Part shown: positions 34,259-44,370 of the stretch, one piece after another
Position numbering within the stretch: position 1 is the stretch's first letter
How the letters are laid out: every line of letters starts with the position of its first letter
Origin: an uncultured Eubacteriales bacterium
GTDB lineage: Bacteria > Bacillota > Clostridia > Christensenellales > CAG-314
Assembly (NCBI GenBank): GCA_949289125.1
Contig: CASEME010000010.1
Location: 48,140 to 112,139 of the forward strand
Length of the DNA: 64,000 nucleotides
Reading direction: 5' to 3'
Notes under the pieces: model-generated
Seen by the model: the letters and a program-made list of their open reading frames with translations, nothing else
What the model was told of the DNA's origin: nothing
Database searches by the model: none
Made by a program: the position numbers and the translations under genes

Positions 34259-36100
34259 ATGAAAAAAGTAATAAGTTTGTTGCTGTGTATAGTAACAGTT
34301 GCAACGCTTTGTTTTGGCTTGGCTGCTTGCAACAATACAGAGACGGATGAAGGCACTCCCGTTGTGTTTGAAGACAACGCATACGACATGGCAAACAGCG
34401 GCGATAGTATTGGACAAAAGATACTTGATACAGCGTTGTCTGGAGTAGGTAGCGGGGTAACAAGCGGAGTTTCCAAAGTAGTATCAAGCGTAGCAAGTTG
34501 GGCAGCCGAAGGCATTATCAAGTCGCTCGGTTTTGACTACTATGGCGAAGATTCTTACAAAAAAGAAGTTTTGGACAGACTGGAAGAGCTAAATGTAAGT
34601 ATAACCAAGCTGGAAGGCAAAGTAGATTGGCTTACCAAGGCTTATGCTGACCAAAAATATTACGACAAGTACACTGCTTTCAATACTGCATACAAGGCAC
34701 TTTCTGCATCAATATATACGCCGTACAATTATCTTACCATTGTAGAAAAAAAACTTGGAATTGGGCACGGAAAAAAATCTTGAAAGCGACCTTGATTCTA
34801 TCTGCCAACAAGTCAAAGGCAATACCGGTACAAGCAAATCTCAATTACATACAGAGCTTGAAAGTTTTGCCGACAACTATTTTATCAGTAGTTCTGTGTC
34901 CTCAGTTACTGAATTGCAGGAACTGAGCATATTTAAGATTGCAGCCAAATTTGTACAAGAATTCACTGCTTATGCCGAAAACAGATACAAGCAAGTGGAA
35001 GAAATGGTAAGCTATCCTTACAGTGCATTTTATGTAGGTTTGTCACTTGTAGTATTGGATTACACTCGTACATTGGAACAAAACGGAGTAACTCAGTATT
35101 GGTTGGACGATCAAGGCAATCTTATCGGATACGAAATACAGGAAGTCGTTGATGGCACAGAGCAAGACAAAACACCGCAATACAAAACGACTGCTTATTG
35201 GAACTGTACAAGTTTGGAAAAAGACAAGTATGTTGAAAAATACGGCGAGCTTGTCAAAGGCACTGCTTTGGAAAAAGCCGAAGCAATGACAATCAACAAT
35301 GCTCCCAACGGCGGAGTTTTGCAACCTACAGCACTCAATCTTACTTCCGCAATAGCAAAATATTACAAGTCAATGAGTTGTACAACAACTTTATGGACAA
35401 ATACGCTGTCAACAATGAGGAAGGCAAACGGACATTTACCGAACTTGGACAAAAAGCTACTGTCAATGTATCCACTGTTTGGGCAAGAGATATATTGTCT
35501 GTTGACAAAATAGGCGGCGACGGCACTATCAAAATAAATTACGACGCTTTCGGTAATATTCACAAAGACGATTTTGAAAAATTTGCAAGTACAATATTGC
35601 CATACTCGTATGAGCTAAACAGTGACGGAAGCAAAAAGAAACTGACGTTCAGAGAGTTTTTTGAAAAAGAAGGTTTCAACTTCCCCACCAACAAAAGCAC
35701 AAAATATCTTATACTTGGCGCACAAAAAGGGTTGTCGGACAGAGATCAATACGTTAACAACGGCTACAAATATACAAAGTGTATAGCTGTTGTAAGCGTC
35801 AATCTTGATACAGTAGTAGAAGACTTTGTCAACAATAAGAGTTACGAATATATCTATTACGCTATGTACTGCAGCAAAGTATCTGTGCCGTCCACTTGTG
35901 GACCCAAATTCAGAGAAAATTGGTATTTCGTGGAAGGCAAGACAGTTGGCAGAGATTACATGAATACACTTTTATTTTCAACACAAGACCTCAGTACTTG
36001 GAAAAACAAGCTGTTTAGCAGTCCCACAGAGTATCTTACAATCAAGGGACTTTCGTGGAATCCTGCTAAGGGCGTACAGAGTGTAGGCAATACTTTTTGA
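34259..36100 (+). pseudogene. Large lipoprotein gene with two compensating frameshifts
   Basis: The reading frame starts at the ATG 34259 (GGAGGA upstream) with a signal peptide and lipobox LAAC. It continues to about 34750, where an eight-A run shifts it by one base; it then runs in the next frame to about 35370, where a missing base near AAGTCAATGAG returns it to the first frame, which is open to 36100. Joined, the protein would have about 613 residues. The N-terminal part is helical with Gly/Ser/Val-rich (VGSGVTSGVSKVVSSVASWA) and coiled-coil-like (LDRLEELNVSITKLEGKVDWL) segments. I recognise no family. It may be decayed, phase-variable at the A run, or carry sequence errors. Confidence 0.75.
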
Positions 36101-36116
36101 GGAAAACTGAAAATTT

Positions 36117-36802
36117 ATGAAATTGATTACTTCCGGATATTTTTTCTGGATAATGGGTTTTGTCGTCGGTCAGATATATTATCTGATCGACGCTCCATAT
36201 TACGGAGAAAAGCGTATCAATGCTTTTTGCTACGGACTAATTAACCTTGTGGTCATGATGGTAGGCGCAAAAATAATGTATGTAATAGAAAACTTTGGTT
36301 TTGTATTGCAAAATGGATTAGGCTTTCAAGGCTTTTCGCTGTACGGTGCAATATTTATTCAACCGCTGTCCTGCTACCTTATATCTTTGATATGGAAAAA
36401 AGACATCAAAAAAGTGGCGTCCTTTGTAATAATACCAATGGTATTGATGCTTGCCTTTTACCGCATTGACTGTACAATATCCGGCTGTTGCGGTGGCATA
36501 ACAATAGGCAATTTTGTTTTCCCAACGCAGATAACAGAGTGTGTATTTTGCCTGCTTTTGGCAGGGACGTTTATATTTGTCATGCACAAAAAAGCAATGC
36601 TCAAAGGGCAGTGTTTTGTATGGTTTTTTGTGATATACGGAGCGTTCCGCTTTGTAATAGAATTTTTGCGTGTGCGCACCAACCTGTTTTGGTTATATCT
36701 GTTTCACATCTATGGTCGCTGTTATCTATCGGTATAGGAATCGTGCTCATTGTGTTCAACAAACAGCAAATTAACAACAAAAACACTGCTTACGAAGCAT
36801 AA
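36117..36802 (+). pseudogene. Frameshifted Lgt-like (prolipoprotein diacylglyceryl transferase) gene
   Basis: Lgt attaches diacylglycerol to the lipobox Cys of lipoproteins. This product is membrane-embedded with about six helices and has YRIDCTISGCCGG near residue 120 (usual GRIGCFLNGCCYG), FPTQITEC (usual P.QL.E) and GAFRFVIEFLRVR. After about 36690 the frame runs into FHIYGRCYLSV and stops at 36737, but the shifted frame gives ISVSHLWSLLSIGIGIVLIVF, the expected last helix, to 36802. A slip in the TTTT run near 36693 would explain this. It starts 16 bases after the damaged lipoprotein gene. The altered core motif suggests a paralog, not the housekeeping enzyme. Confidence 0.7.
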
Positions 36803-36814
36803 AAGAGGTATAAA

Positions 36815-38562
36815 GTGAAAAAAACTGTCTACTTGGTATTACTTATTATTTTTGTAGTTGTTGTGTTGGTAGCTTGTCAGCCAACCCAACCGCAACAACC
36901 GCAAAATGATGACAGCTATGCACTTTTTATGTACATGAGCGGTTCGGACTTGGAGAGTAGTTCGGGTGCGGCAAGTAGCGTTATTGAGAGCATACTTTCA
37001 ACAACATACAGCAACAATGTAAAAGTGTTCATAATGCAGGCGGTTCTGTAAGTTGGAAAAATGCAGAAATTCCTAACGACAGCGTAATGATATACGAGGC
37101 AACTAACGGGCAACTTGACGTCGTCAAAGATTGCGGATTGCTTAATATGGGCGACGAAAACACGCTCAAAAGTTTTATGACCGTAGTAAACGGCGTAAAA
37201 GCGGACAAAAAAGTGTTGTTGCTTTGGGGGCACGGTTCTTCTTACGGAATATGCCCCGACAGCTTATTTGGCAATGACATGCTTACTTATCAAGAATTGC
37301 AGTCTGCATTATATTACAACTATTTTGACCTCATCATTTTCAATGCGTGCTACACTGCCAACCTTGATTTGATTACATTTGTGCAAAATTATGCTGAGTA
37401 CGCCATAGCTTCCGAGGACGTTTTGCCCTCTTTAGGGTATGACTATCAAGCTATGTTGCAACTGTTTGACAACAACAACGGCAAGGATATAGAGCAGATA
37501 GGCAAAGAGATAATAGACGATACTTTGTCAAAATACAGCAACAGTTCGCTCAAAGATACTTTGACGTTGTCTCTTGTCAACCTTGCCAAGCTAAGAGAGT
37601 ACTATATACAAATAAACAACTGTTTTTACGAGTGACGCTATGATATAGACGATTGGCTACGAAGTTTTTCCCTTGCCAATACAATAGGCAGTTGTGGCAA
37701 AGATTTTGTAGACGTATTAAGTCACTTTGACGGAAGTACTTATCTTGATGACATTTTGAGCGAGATAGTTACCTACGAAATACACGGCAATCGCTACGAT
37801 ACAGACGGACTGTATATCTATTACAAAGAAAATATCAACTCCAACGATATGCAGCAATACACCGCTAATTGCGCTTACAACAACTATCTCAAAGTAATGC
37901 AACACCTTGTTGAACTGAAAGAGGGCAACTATCTGACATATATCACCAGCACCAACAGTGGGCAAGGTGTGTGCGACGCTATACTCGATGAGTTTACGCT
38001 TATTTACGGCAGTACTTTTGCATATTCCTTTTATGACAGCAACAAAGAGTTAGTCAAGACGGATACGTTGTGTATTGAGTCACAGTTAATGGACGGCAAC
38101 AATTATACTTTCCTTTCCGTGCCGCAGGGAGCGTTGTTTTTGTTGCAACTCAACGGTCTTACTCTCAATTATGAGCTGATTACTGTGCAGGAAAGTGAAG
38201 TCAGTCAGCATAGCAAACTAATCTATACCGCCAAAGCAGTAGTCAACGGCAAAAAATGCGTATTGTATTTTACTTACGACTTTAAGTATGACTTTGACAA
38301 GCAATACTTTGGACAGTTGGACGGTTACTACACTATGATAGGCTTTTTGCCAGAGAGTGGTGACGATTGGTTTGTCATTGAGGAGCTGAAAAAGGGCGAC
38401 ACAATAGAACTTAACGGACAGAGTTTTGTATATGACAGTCAGCCTATACAAAGAGTTTCTCTTCCAAATGGTTACTATATCACTATTACGGTTAGCGATA
38501 TTTACGGCAATAAATATTACACGCCAAAGTTTGAAATAACCAACACCGCTGTCGGCAACTAA
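36815..38562 (+). pseudogene. Disrupted clostripain-like (C11) lipoprotein peptidase gene
   Basis: GTG start at 36815 with a signal and lipobox VLVAC. The product fits family C11 cysteine peptidases: YALFMYMSGSDLES near residue 35, LNMGDENTLKSF, LLLWGHGSSYG with the catalytic His and IIFNACYTANLDL with the Cys, then AIASEDVLPSLGYDY. Two lesions break it. Near 37040 the frame shifts (MQAVL-stop against the expected MQ-GGSVSW). At 37633-37635 an in-frame TGA follows NNCFYE, after which the same frame stays open as RYDIDDWLRSF through to 38562. The C-terminal 300 residues look like a beta-rich domain. The active-site region itself is intact. Confidence 0.8.
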
Positions 38563-38660
38563 AACTAACAATAGTTGCTACCATACTGTTTGGTGTGGTA
38601 CCAAGTTATGTTTCAATATCATTAAAAGTTGTTTGCTACAGCAAAATATGTGCAAAAATA

Positions 38661-38706
38661 AAGCGAGAAGAACGTACAAAATGTTCTTCTCGCTTATTGT
38701 TTTGTT
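38661..38706. terminator. Terminator after the C11 peptidase gene
   Basis: AAGCGAGAAGAAC/GTTCTTCTCGCTT, a 13-bp perfect stem, followed by ATTGTTTTG. Confidence 0.75.
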
Positions 38707-38729
38707 TAAGTTATTTTCCGCAAGTTGCA

Positions 38730-38800
38730 AGTTGGTGCCACCAACTGCCGACTATGTGTACTTTAGCTGTAGTTTATGCACAAAAATACGCAATTTGTGG
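38730..38800. repeat. Palindromic intergenic repeat, copy 1
   Basis: The core GTTGGTGCCACCAAC is a perfect palindrome (38731-38745). The following stretch with TTAGCTGTAGTTTATGCACA resembles the sequence after the copy at 46430. Apart from this and the terminator, the gap 38563-38979 shows nothing else. Confidence 0.6.
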
Positions 38801-38979
38801 ACAAGTATCTTTTGTAAAATGATGCAATAATTACAAAGCAGCTAACTTGTAAGTACAGCACCGTTGTTTTGTCAACTATCTACTATGCGTAAAGTAAAGA
38901 GCTTACTTATCAAGTGGCAATTCACAACTGCGGCAACACACTTGTACTTGTTGCCAAACAACTATTTAACGTGCAACTG

Positions 38980-39684
38980 TTACGCAATAGTAAGCGCAAG
39001 CTCCATCATCTGACGGAAGGAGTTTTGTCTTGCGTCGCTGTCCAATTCTTCACCCGTCAACAAGTGGTCGGATATTGTGCAAATAGCAAGAGCATTTTTG
39101 CCTGCACGAGCAGCGTTCATATACAGACCTGCTGCTTCCATCTCAACAGCAAGCACGCCCATCTTTGTCCATGCTTTGCCACCAACTCCGTCGTCATAGA
39201 AGAGATCGCTGGACAATAGATTGCCTACTTTGTAGCGTAGTTTCATATCACGTGCAGTATTTACCGCCTTTTCCAACAGTTCAAAGGAAGCAATAGGTGC
39301 AAAAGTGCCGGGCAAACCAAACTGATTGCCATAGCTACTTGTTGTGCAAGCGCCCTGAGCAATAACAATGTCACGAAGTTTCAAATCTTTGTTGATAGCG
39401 CCCGCACTGCCTACTCTTATAATGTTGTCCACATCGTAAAAGTTGAACAATTCGTACGAATAGATACCGATACTGGGTATACCCATACCGCTTGCCATGA
39501 CAGACACACGCTTGCCTTTGTAGTTGCCGGTGTAACCTTGTACACCTCTTACGTTGTTGACCAATACTGCGTCTGTTAGATAGTTTTCGGCAATGAATTT
39601 GGCTCTTAACGGATCGCCGGGCATCAATACGGTCTTTGCAAAGTCACCTTTTTTTGCTGAGATATGTGGTGTAGGAATAGGCAT
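38980..39684 (-). CDS. deoD: Purine nucleoside phosphorylase, DeoD type
   Basis: This enzyme splits purine nucleosides with phosphate into base and pentose 1-phosphate for salvage. The 234-residue protein matches the trimer-of-dimers DeoD type: VLMPGDPLRAKFIAE near residue 19 with the phosphate-binding Gly and Arg, MASGMGIPSIGIYSYEL near 63, VGSAGAI near 91, VEMEAAGLY near 178 and CTISDHLLTGEE near 200 with the catalytic Asp. It has a near-perfect promoter and is divergent from rpmH. It is the only minus-strand gene between dnaN and the far right region except the small XRE gene and tRNA. Confidence 0.96.
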   Translation of the reverse strand: MPIPTPHISAKKGDFAKTVLMPGDPLRAKFIAENYLTDAVLVNNVRGVQGYTGNYKGKRVSVMASGMGIPSIGIYSYELFNFYDVDNIIRVGSAGAINKDLKLRDIVIAQGACTTSSYGNQFGLPGTFAPIASFELLEKAVNTARDMKLRYKVGNLLSSDLFYDDGVGGKAWTKMGVLAVEMEAAGLYMNAARAGKNALAICTISDHLLTGEELDSDARQNSFRQMMELALTIA

Positions 39685-39762
39685 AGTTTTGTTTTCTCCT
39701 TGTCAATAAGTATTAGAGTGCGCTTTGTTGGCAACTACCGCAAAACGAACCACTACTCAAAA

Positions 39763-39791
39763 ATTATACAGTATAACTACCACAATGTCAA
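39763..39791 (-). promoter_or_regulatory. Promoter of deoD
   Basis: Minus-strand TTGACA (39786-39791) and TATAAT (39763-39768), 17-base spacer, a full consensus match. Confidence 0.8.
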
Positions 39792-39903
39792 TAGTGATAC
39801 AAAAGAGCATAGTAGCAAAAAGCAAAGATACAATAATTAGCCAAAAAAGCCATATATGTACAGTCAAAACTACCTCAACTGCAATGATGTGAGCGGCAAA
39901 CAC

Positions 39904-39932
39904 TTGACTTAACTATTGCAATTTGTTACAAT
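39904..39932 (+). promoter_or_regulatory. Promoter of the rpmH-rnpA unit
   Basis: TTGACT (39904-39909) and TACAAT (39927-39932), 17-base spacer, 79 bases before the rpmH start. Confidence 0.7.
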
Positions 39933-40010
39933 ACTAATCTGAGTATAATGAGTATTATGCGTATTGCGTACTTTTGGTAGGCAACGCATTTTCAAATAAG
40001 GAGGAACATT

Positions 40011-40145
40011 ATGAAAAGAACCTATCAACCCAAAAAGAGACAGAGAAGCAAAGTACACGGTTTTCGTGCAAGAATGAAGACTACGGGTGGAAGAAGAGTA
40101 CTTCAAAGAAGAAGAAACAAGGGTCGTCATCAGCTGTCTGCCTAA
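40011..40145 (+). CDS. rpmH: Ribosomal protein L34
   Basis: A 44-residue, very basic protein of the large ribosomal subunit. It reads [18 protein letters not shown] at the start and ends [11 protein letters not shown], the standard L34 pattern. AAGGAGGA lies directly upstream. It heads the classic rpmH-rnpA-yidD-yidC series; rnpA begins 31 bases after its stop. L34 is one of the first genes of the origin region in many bacteria. Confidence 0.97.
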   Translation: MKRTYQPKKRQRSKVHGFRARMKTTGGRRVLQRRRNKGRHQLSA

Positions 40146-40176
40146 CGGATAACTGCACCAACCCGCGAGGTGACAA

Positions 40177-40509
40177 TTGCAAGCAAAGTACAGACTGAAA
40201 AAAAACTTTCAATACAACTATGTGTACAAGCACGCAAAAACGGTGTCTGACGGCAATTTGGTAATACTATATTGCAACAGCAACAACAGACAAAGCAAAG
40301 TTGGCTTTTCTGTAGGCAAGCGTCAGGGCAATGCCGTCAAGCGCAACAGGCTAAGACGTCAGCTAAAGGCAGCAATGAGGCAGTTTATGCCAAGTGTTGT
40401 GCACAATCGCAACATAGTTGTTGTGCCGCGTCGCAGTACACCATATCTGTATAGCGACATTGTTACAAGCGTCAATCAGTTGCTTACAAAGGCAGGGCTT
40501 TTGCAATGA
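40177..40509 (+). CDS. rnpA: Ribonuclease P protein component
   Basis: RnpA is the protein partner of the RNase P RNA that trims tRNA 5' ends. It has 110 residues and starts at a TTG (40177) with GAGGTG upstream; the start YRLKKNFQYNYVYKHAK fits the usual LRKNREFQ-type beginning. The basic RNR-type motif SVGKRQGNAVKRNRLRRQLK near residue 45 is clear. It overlaps yidD by four bases, so the two are coupled. Confidence 0.95.
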   Translation: MQAKYRLKKNFQYNYVYKHAKTVSDGNLVILYCNSNNRQSKVGFSVGKRQGNAVKRNRLRRQLKAAMRQFMPSVVHNRNIVVVPRRSTPYLYSDIVTSVNQLLTKAGLLQ

Positions 40510-40751
40510 AGTACGTCGCAATAGCTCTGCTCAAATTGTACAAAGCCACTTTATCCAAATGGAAAGGTGGCAAAAAGTGCATTTACACCCCTACTTGTTC
40601 GGTATATTCTATGGAAGCATACCGTCAGTACGGCTTTGTAAAGGGCACTATTCTTACGGCAAAACGCTTGTTGAGATGTGCACCGTGGGGGAAAGGCGGT
40701 TTTGATCCGTTGCCCTATGACAAAAAAGGCAAGGGCAAGTGGTATTTGTAG
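40506..40751 (+). CDS. yidD: Membrane protein insertion efficiency factor YidD
   Basis: An 81-residue YidD protein thought to assist YidC-dependent membrane insertion. It has the conserved Cys-rich motif IYTPTCSVYSMEAYRQYGF near residue 26 and RLLRCAPWGKGGFDPLP near 54. The start overlaps the rnpA stop (ATGA). It is followed by yidC with 26 bases between stop and start. Confidence 0.95.
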   Translation: MKYVAIALLKLYKATLSKWKGGKKCIYTPTCSVYSMEAYRQYGFVKGTILTAKRLLRCAPWGKGGFDPLPYDKKGKGKWYL

Positions 40752-40777
40752 ACAAACAGCCTTATTTAGGAGAAACA

Positions 40778-41998
40778 ATGAATAAACGCAAAGTAATTAT
40801 TATTTTGTCCGTTGTGATGATGATTGCCATCACTATGCTTTTGGCAAGCTGCAGCAACACAATAGTAGATCTTGACGATTATGTAGGTACGGACAACGGA
40901 GCAAGCAGGATCAACCTTATTGGCAAGTTAGTACAATGGCTGCACGGTTGGGTAAAAAACTATGGTCTTACAGTAATACTGTTTACTGTATTTCTTAAAG
41001 TAGTTATGTTACCCGTTGACATTTGGCAACGTGTATCTATGCGCAAAAACAGTCTCAAAATGCAAGCCATGCAACCTATGATGGAAGTATTGGAAAAGAG
41101 ATATGCCAACAATCCGCAAAAGCTCAATCAGGAAAAGAGCAAACTTGCAAAAAAGCAAAGCGCAACAATGCTTGGTACGTGTTTACCGTTCATTGTAACT
41201 ATGGTAATATTCTTCCTGTTGCTTGGCGGTCTTACCAACTACGCTACTTACAATACAGTCATCAATTACAATGATATGCAGACGTTCTATGTCTCTGAGT
41301 ATAACAGAGCTTTGGAAGATGACAATGTATATCTTGCTGCTTACAATGCGGCACTTGAAGAAGGCAAGACGGAAGAACAGGCAAAAGCTGCTGCTAACAG
41401 TGCATGCGTACGTGTAGCAAGTGAAGGCAACGCAGAACTTGGATATATTGGTATAGGTCAATACTATGTTGACAATATCAAAGAATCATTTTTGTGGATA
41501 GACAACGTATGGCAACCCGATACTTGGGCTAACGTAATGCCCACTTATGATGAGTTTGTGCGCACTGTCAAACTCAGTGGTGAAAACCCCGAAGGCACGT
41601 ACAACCTTATCCGCGAACAGGTAGTTAAGACGCACGCACGCAATACAAGCGGTAGTTGGAACGGCCTTATGATACTGCCTATATTGTCGGTAGGTTTGTC
41701 TTTCTTGTCTATGTTTATCAATCAACGCCTTGAAAACAAAAACCGCAAGGGTGAAAAGGCAGAGATAAGCACTCAACAAGCCACCACCAACAAGATGATG
41801 CTTGTAGTAATGCCGTTGATGATGGCAGTATTCGGTTTTATGTACACGGGTGCATTTGCAATATACATGGTAGTAAGCTACGCATTGAGCTTGCTGATTA
41901 CCATTTCTATCAAAAAAACGGTAGAGAAAATGGTAGAAAAGAGTTTGCAAAAAGCCGAAGCAAAGGACAAAACGCCCAAAGCTAACTATAAGAGGTAA
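40778..41998 (+). CDS. yidC: Membrane protein insertase YidC/OxaA1
   Basis: YidC inserts membrane proteins. This 406-residue form starts at the ATG 40778 (TTAGGAG upstream) with a signal and lipobox LLASC, the lipoprotein type found in Gram-positive bacteria. The first insertase helix region is GWVKNYGLTVILFTVFLKVVMLP, and the following cytoplasmic loop carries MRKNSLKMQAMQPMMEVLEKRY. A long soluble insertion lies between about residues 150 and 260. Three more helices follow (LMILPILSVGLSFLSMF, MMLVVMPLMMAVFGFM) and a basic tail. A longer frame back to 40739 overlaps yidD and lacks a ribosome site. Confidence 0.95.
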   Translation: MNKRKVIIILSVVMMIAITMLLASCSNTIVDLDDYVGTDNGASRINLIGKLVQWLHGWVKNYGLTVILFTVFLKVVMLPVDIWQRVSMRKNSLKMQAMQPMMEVLEKRYANNPQKLNQEKSKLAKKQSATMLGTCLPFIVTMVIFFLLLGGLTNYATYNTVINYNDMQTFYVSEYNRALEDDNVYLAAYNAALEEGKTEEQAKAAANSACVRVASEGNAELGYIGIGQYYVDNIKESFLWIDNVWQPDTWANVMPTYDEFVRTVKLSGENPEGTYNLIREQVVKTHARNTSGSWNGLMILPILSVGLSFLSMFINQRLENKNRKGEKAEISTQQATTNKMMLVVMPLMMAVFGFMYTGAFAIYMVVSYALSLLITISIKKTVEKMVEKSLQKAEAKDKTPKANYKR

Positions 41999-42004
41999 TT
42001 TATT

Positions 42005-42682
42005 ATGATAAAGACAGAAGCAACAGGCAGAACAGTGGACAAAGCAATAGAAAGTGCTTTGCAACAACTGCAGCTGACGCGTGACCAAGTGGACGTGACA
42101 GTGTTGCAGGAGGGCAGTCTGCTAAAACAAGCCAAAGTATTGGTAGCAAAAAAACTTACTGACGGCGAAAAAGTACAAAACTTTATTACAGAAGTTTTGG
42201 ACAAAATGACTTTTGAAGGTTACACTGTTGACCTTGTTGAGGACGGAGAAACTATACGTGTTGACATAAAAGGTGACAACAACGGCAGCGTTATTGGATA
42301 CCGTGGAGAGGTTTTGGACTCTTTGCAATATTTGTCCAGCTTGATACTCAACAACGAAAAGGCAGGTTACAAGCGCGTTGTGTTGGATAGTGAAAACTAC
42401 AGACAAAAAAGAGAAAAAACGCTTGTTCACCTTGCAAAAAATTTGGAACACAAAGTAAAGCGTACAGGCAGACCTGTCAAACTTGAGCCTATGAACGCAT
42501 ACGAGCGCAGAATTATCCACACCACTCTGCAGGACAGCAGATATGTATCCACAGAGAGTGACGGTACGGGCAGCAATCGCCACGTAATAGTAAGTCCCAA
42601 ACTTACCAACGATATTCTCAATGCTCCTCAACGCAAAAGTCTCAACTTTGTGTACCGTTCGGAAAAGAAACGCCGTAGATAG
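42005..42682 (+). CDS. jag: RNA-binding protein Jag/KhpB
   Basis: A 225-residue protein with an N-terminal Jag domain (TEATGRTVDKAIESAL), a linker, a KH domain (VIGYRGEVLDSLQYLSSLI near residue 95) and a C-terminal R3H domain (MNAYERRIIHTTLQ near 165). KhpB binds RNA together with KhpA and influences cell division and envelope growth in Firmicutes. It follows yidC by six bases and is the last gene of this transcript, as a terminator lies at 42764. Confidence 0.95.
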   Translation: MIKTEATGRTVDKAIESALQQLQLTRDQVDVTVLQEGSLLKQAKVLVAKKLTDGEKVQNFITEVLDKMTFEGYTVDLVEDGETIRVDIKGDNNGSVIGYRGEVLDSLQYLSSLILNNEKAGYKRVVLDSENYRQKREKTLVHLAKNLEHKVKRTGRPVKLEPMNAYERRIIHTTLQDSRYVSTESDGTGSNRHVIVSPKLTNDILNAPQRKSLNFVYRSEKKRRR

Positions 42683-42763
42683 TTGTTGACAACAGGTAAA
42701 AGCGCTACACATAGTGATACCCTATTGATAACAGCGATTATTATTGACAAACAAAGCAACAAA

Positions 42764-42797
42764 CGTCCCTTGTGCAATGCACGGGGACGCTTTTTTT
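42764..42797 (+). terminator. Terminator after jag
   Basis: CGTCCC/GGGACG with an inner TGTGC/GCACG stem, followed by seven T residues. Confidence 0.85.
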
Positions 42798-42818
42798 GGG
42801 TAGCAACCTACAAAAAAA

Positions 42819-42847
42819 TTGTCAATAATACCGATAAGTGATAAAAT
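42819..42847 (+). promoter_or_regulatory. Promoter of mnmE
   Basis: TTGTCA (42819-42824) and TAAAAT (42842-42847), 17-base spacer. Confidence 0.7.
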
Positions 42848-42977
42848 ATAAATAAGTATTTAGTTGTTGTTAGTATTGTTTGGCATAGATCGCCACCACA
42901 ACAGACAACAAGCATATAAAATATCTACAATACCCTTAGTTTATTACGATATACACGCAAAAACAGGTGCAAAACAA

Positions 42978-44291
42978 ATGGATGACAAGACAATAGTAGC
43001 TTTAGCAACGCCAATAGGCAGAAGTGCCGTAGCCGTAATTCGTATGAGCGGCGCAGACAGCATAGATATAGCAAAAAAGTTGTTTAGACCTTTTCCCACC
43101 ACGCCCAATATGCTACAGGTGGGCAAACTAACAACGCCCAACTTTGTAGAACAGGCAATGTGCGTGTATTTTGTTGCGCCCAAAAGTTACACAGGGGAAA
43201 ACAGCGTAGAGTTTCACTGTCACGGCGGTATGGAGATAGTAAGAGCCATTATTGACGAGTGCATAGACAAAGGTGCGCGTATGGCTTTGAACGGAGAGTT
43301 TTCCAAACGGGCGTTTATTAACGGTAAACAAAACTTATCCAACGCCGAAGGCATTATCGAGATGATAGATGCAGAGACGCAAACGGCAGTAAAGGCAGGA
43401 GAAAACTTACTTAACAACCGTTTGGGACAAATGACAGTAAGTTTGCAAGACACTTTGACCGACCTGATAAGCAGTACAGAGGCTGCGCTCGATTATCCCG
43501 AAGAAGACCTTGAGTTGCCCACTATTGACAAGATACAAACAAGTGTAAAAGCTATAGACGGTCAGCTTGTAGAGTTGCTCAATACTGTATCTGTGGGTAA
43601 AATAGTCAAATACGGTATCAATATTGCCATTGTTGGACGTCCCAATGTAGGCAAATCAAGTCTGCTCAATGCTTTTTTGGGCACAGACAGGGCAATAGTT
43701 TCTGATATAGCAGGCACAACGCGCGATACACTCAACGAGAGCGTACAGTACAGAGATACAAAATTCAACTTTGTGGACACAGCAGGACTGCGCAACGCAG
43801 ACAACGCGATAGAGGCAGAAGGCATACGCCGAGCGCAAAAAGCTATTGACGACAGCGACATTGTGTTGTGGGTGACGGACGGCACCTCCAATGACTTATC
43901 GTACAAAGTGGACAAACCGTGTATAAAAGTTTATAACAAAAGCGATATAGTAGAATACAAAGGGCTAAAACTTGCCAAAAATGCAGTAAAAGTAAGTGCA
44001 AAGCAAAATGTTGGTATAGAGGAGCTCAAACAAAAAATATACGATATGTTTGCCGCCAAAGGCCCAACCATACAAAACGGCATTGTATTGACCAATGCAA
44101 GACATATAGATTGTCTTACCAATGCGCACAAAGTTTTACAACAAATTTTGGCAGAATGTACAACAAGCAGTATGGACATACTTGCGGCATCGTTGCGCGA
44201 GGCGTGGCAGATATTGGGCGAAATAACAGGCACTACTGCCGACGAAGCAATTATTGACAGGATATATTCCAAGTTTTGTTTGGGCAAATAG
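42978..44291 (+). CDS. mnmE: tRNA uridine-modifying GTPase MnmE
   Basis: MnmE works with MnmG to modify the wobble uridine of some tRNAs. The 437-residue protein has the folate-binding N-terminal domain (TIVALATPIGRSAVAVIR), the central helical domain, and an inserted G domain: GRPNVGKSSLLN near residue 220, GTTRDT near 245, DTAGLR near 266 and NKSD near 322. It ends FCLGK, where the Cys-containing C-terminus is typical (usual FCIGK). The start is the ATG at 42978; the frame is open upstream to 42864 but that part is not conserved. It is separated from mnmG by a gap with a palindromic repeat. Confidence 0.96.
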   Translation: MDDKTIVALATPIGRSAVAVIRMSGADSIDIAKKLFRPFPTTPNMLQVGKLTTPNFVEQAMCVYFVAPKSYTGENSVEFHCHGGMEIVRAIIDECIDKGARMALNGEFSKRAFINGKQNLSNAEGIIEMIDAETQTAVKAGENLLNNRLGQMTVSLQDTLTDLISSTEAALDYPEEDLELPTIDKIQTSVKAIDGQLVELLNTVSVGKIVKYGINIAIVGRPNVGKSSLLNAFLGTDRAIVSDIAGTTRDTLNESVQYRDTKFNFVDTAGLRNADNAIEAEGIRRAQKAIDDSDIVLWVTDGTSNDLSYKVDKPCIKVYNKSDIVEYKGLKLAKNAVKVSAKQNVGIEELKQKIYDMFAAKGPTIQNGIVLTNARHIDCLTNAHKVLQQILAECTTSSMDILAASLREAWQILGEITGTTADEAIIDRIYSKFCLGK

Positions 44292-44370
44292 TAAACAGAT
44301 ATATGTATTCAACGGTGGCAACAGTTTGTACCAACTATACTACATATATTAAGTTGTTTGCACCAATTAG

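Noticed and set aside
37633..37635. Selenocysteine at the TGA of the C11 peptidase gene
   Set aside because: The codon is not at the active-site Cys, no SECIS-like hairpin is evident just after it, and other lesions in the same gene point to decay.
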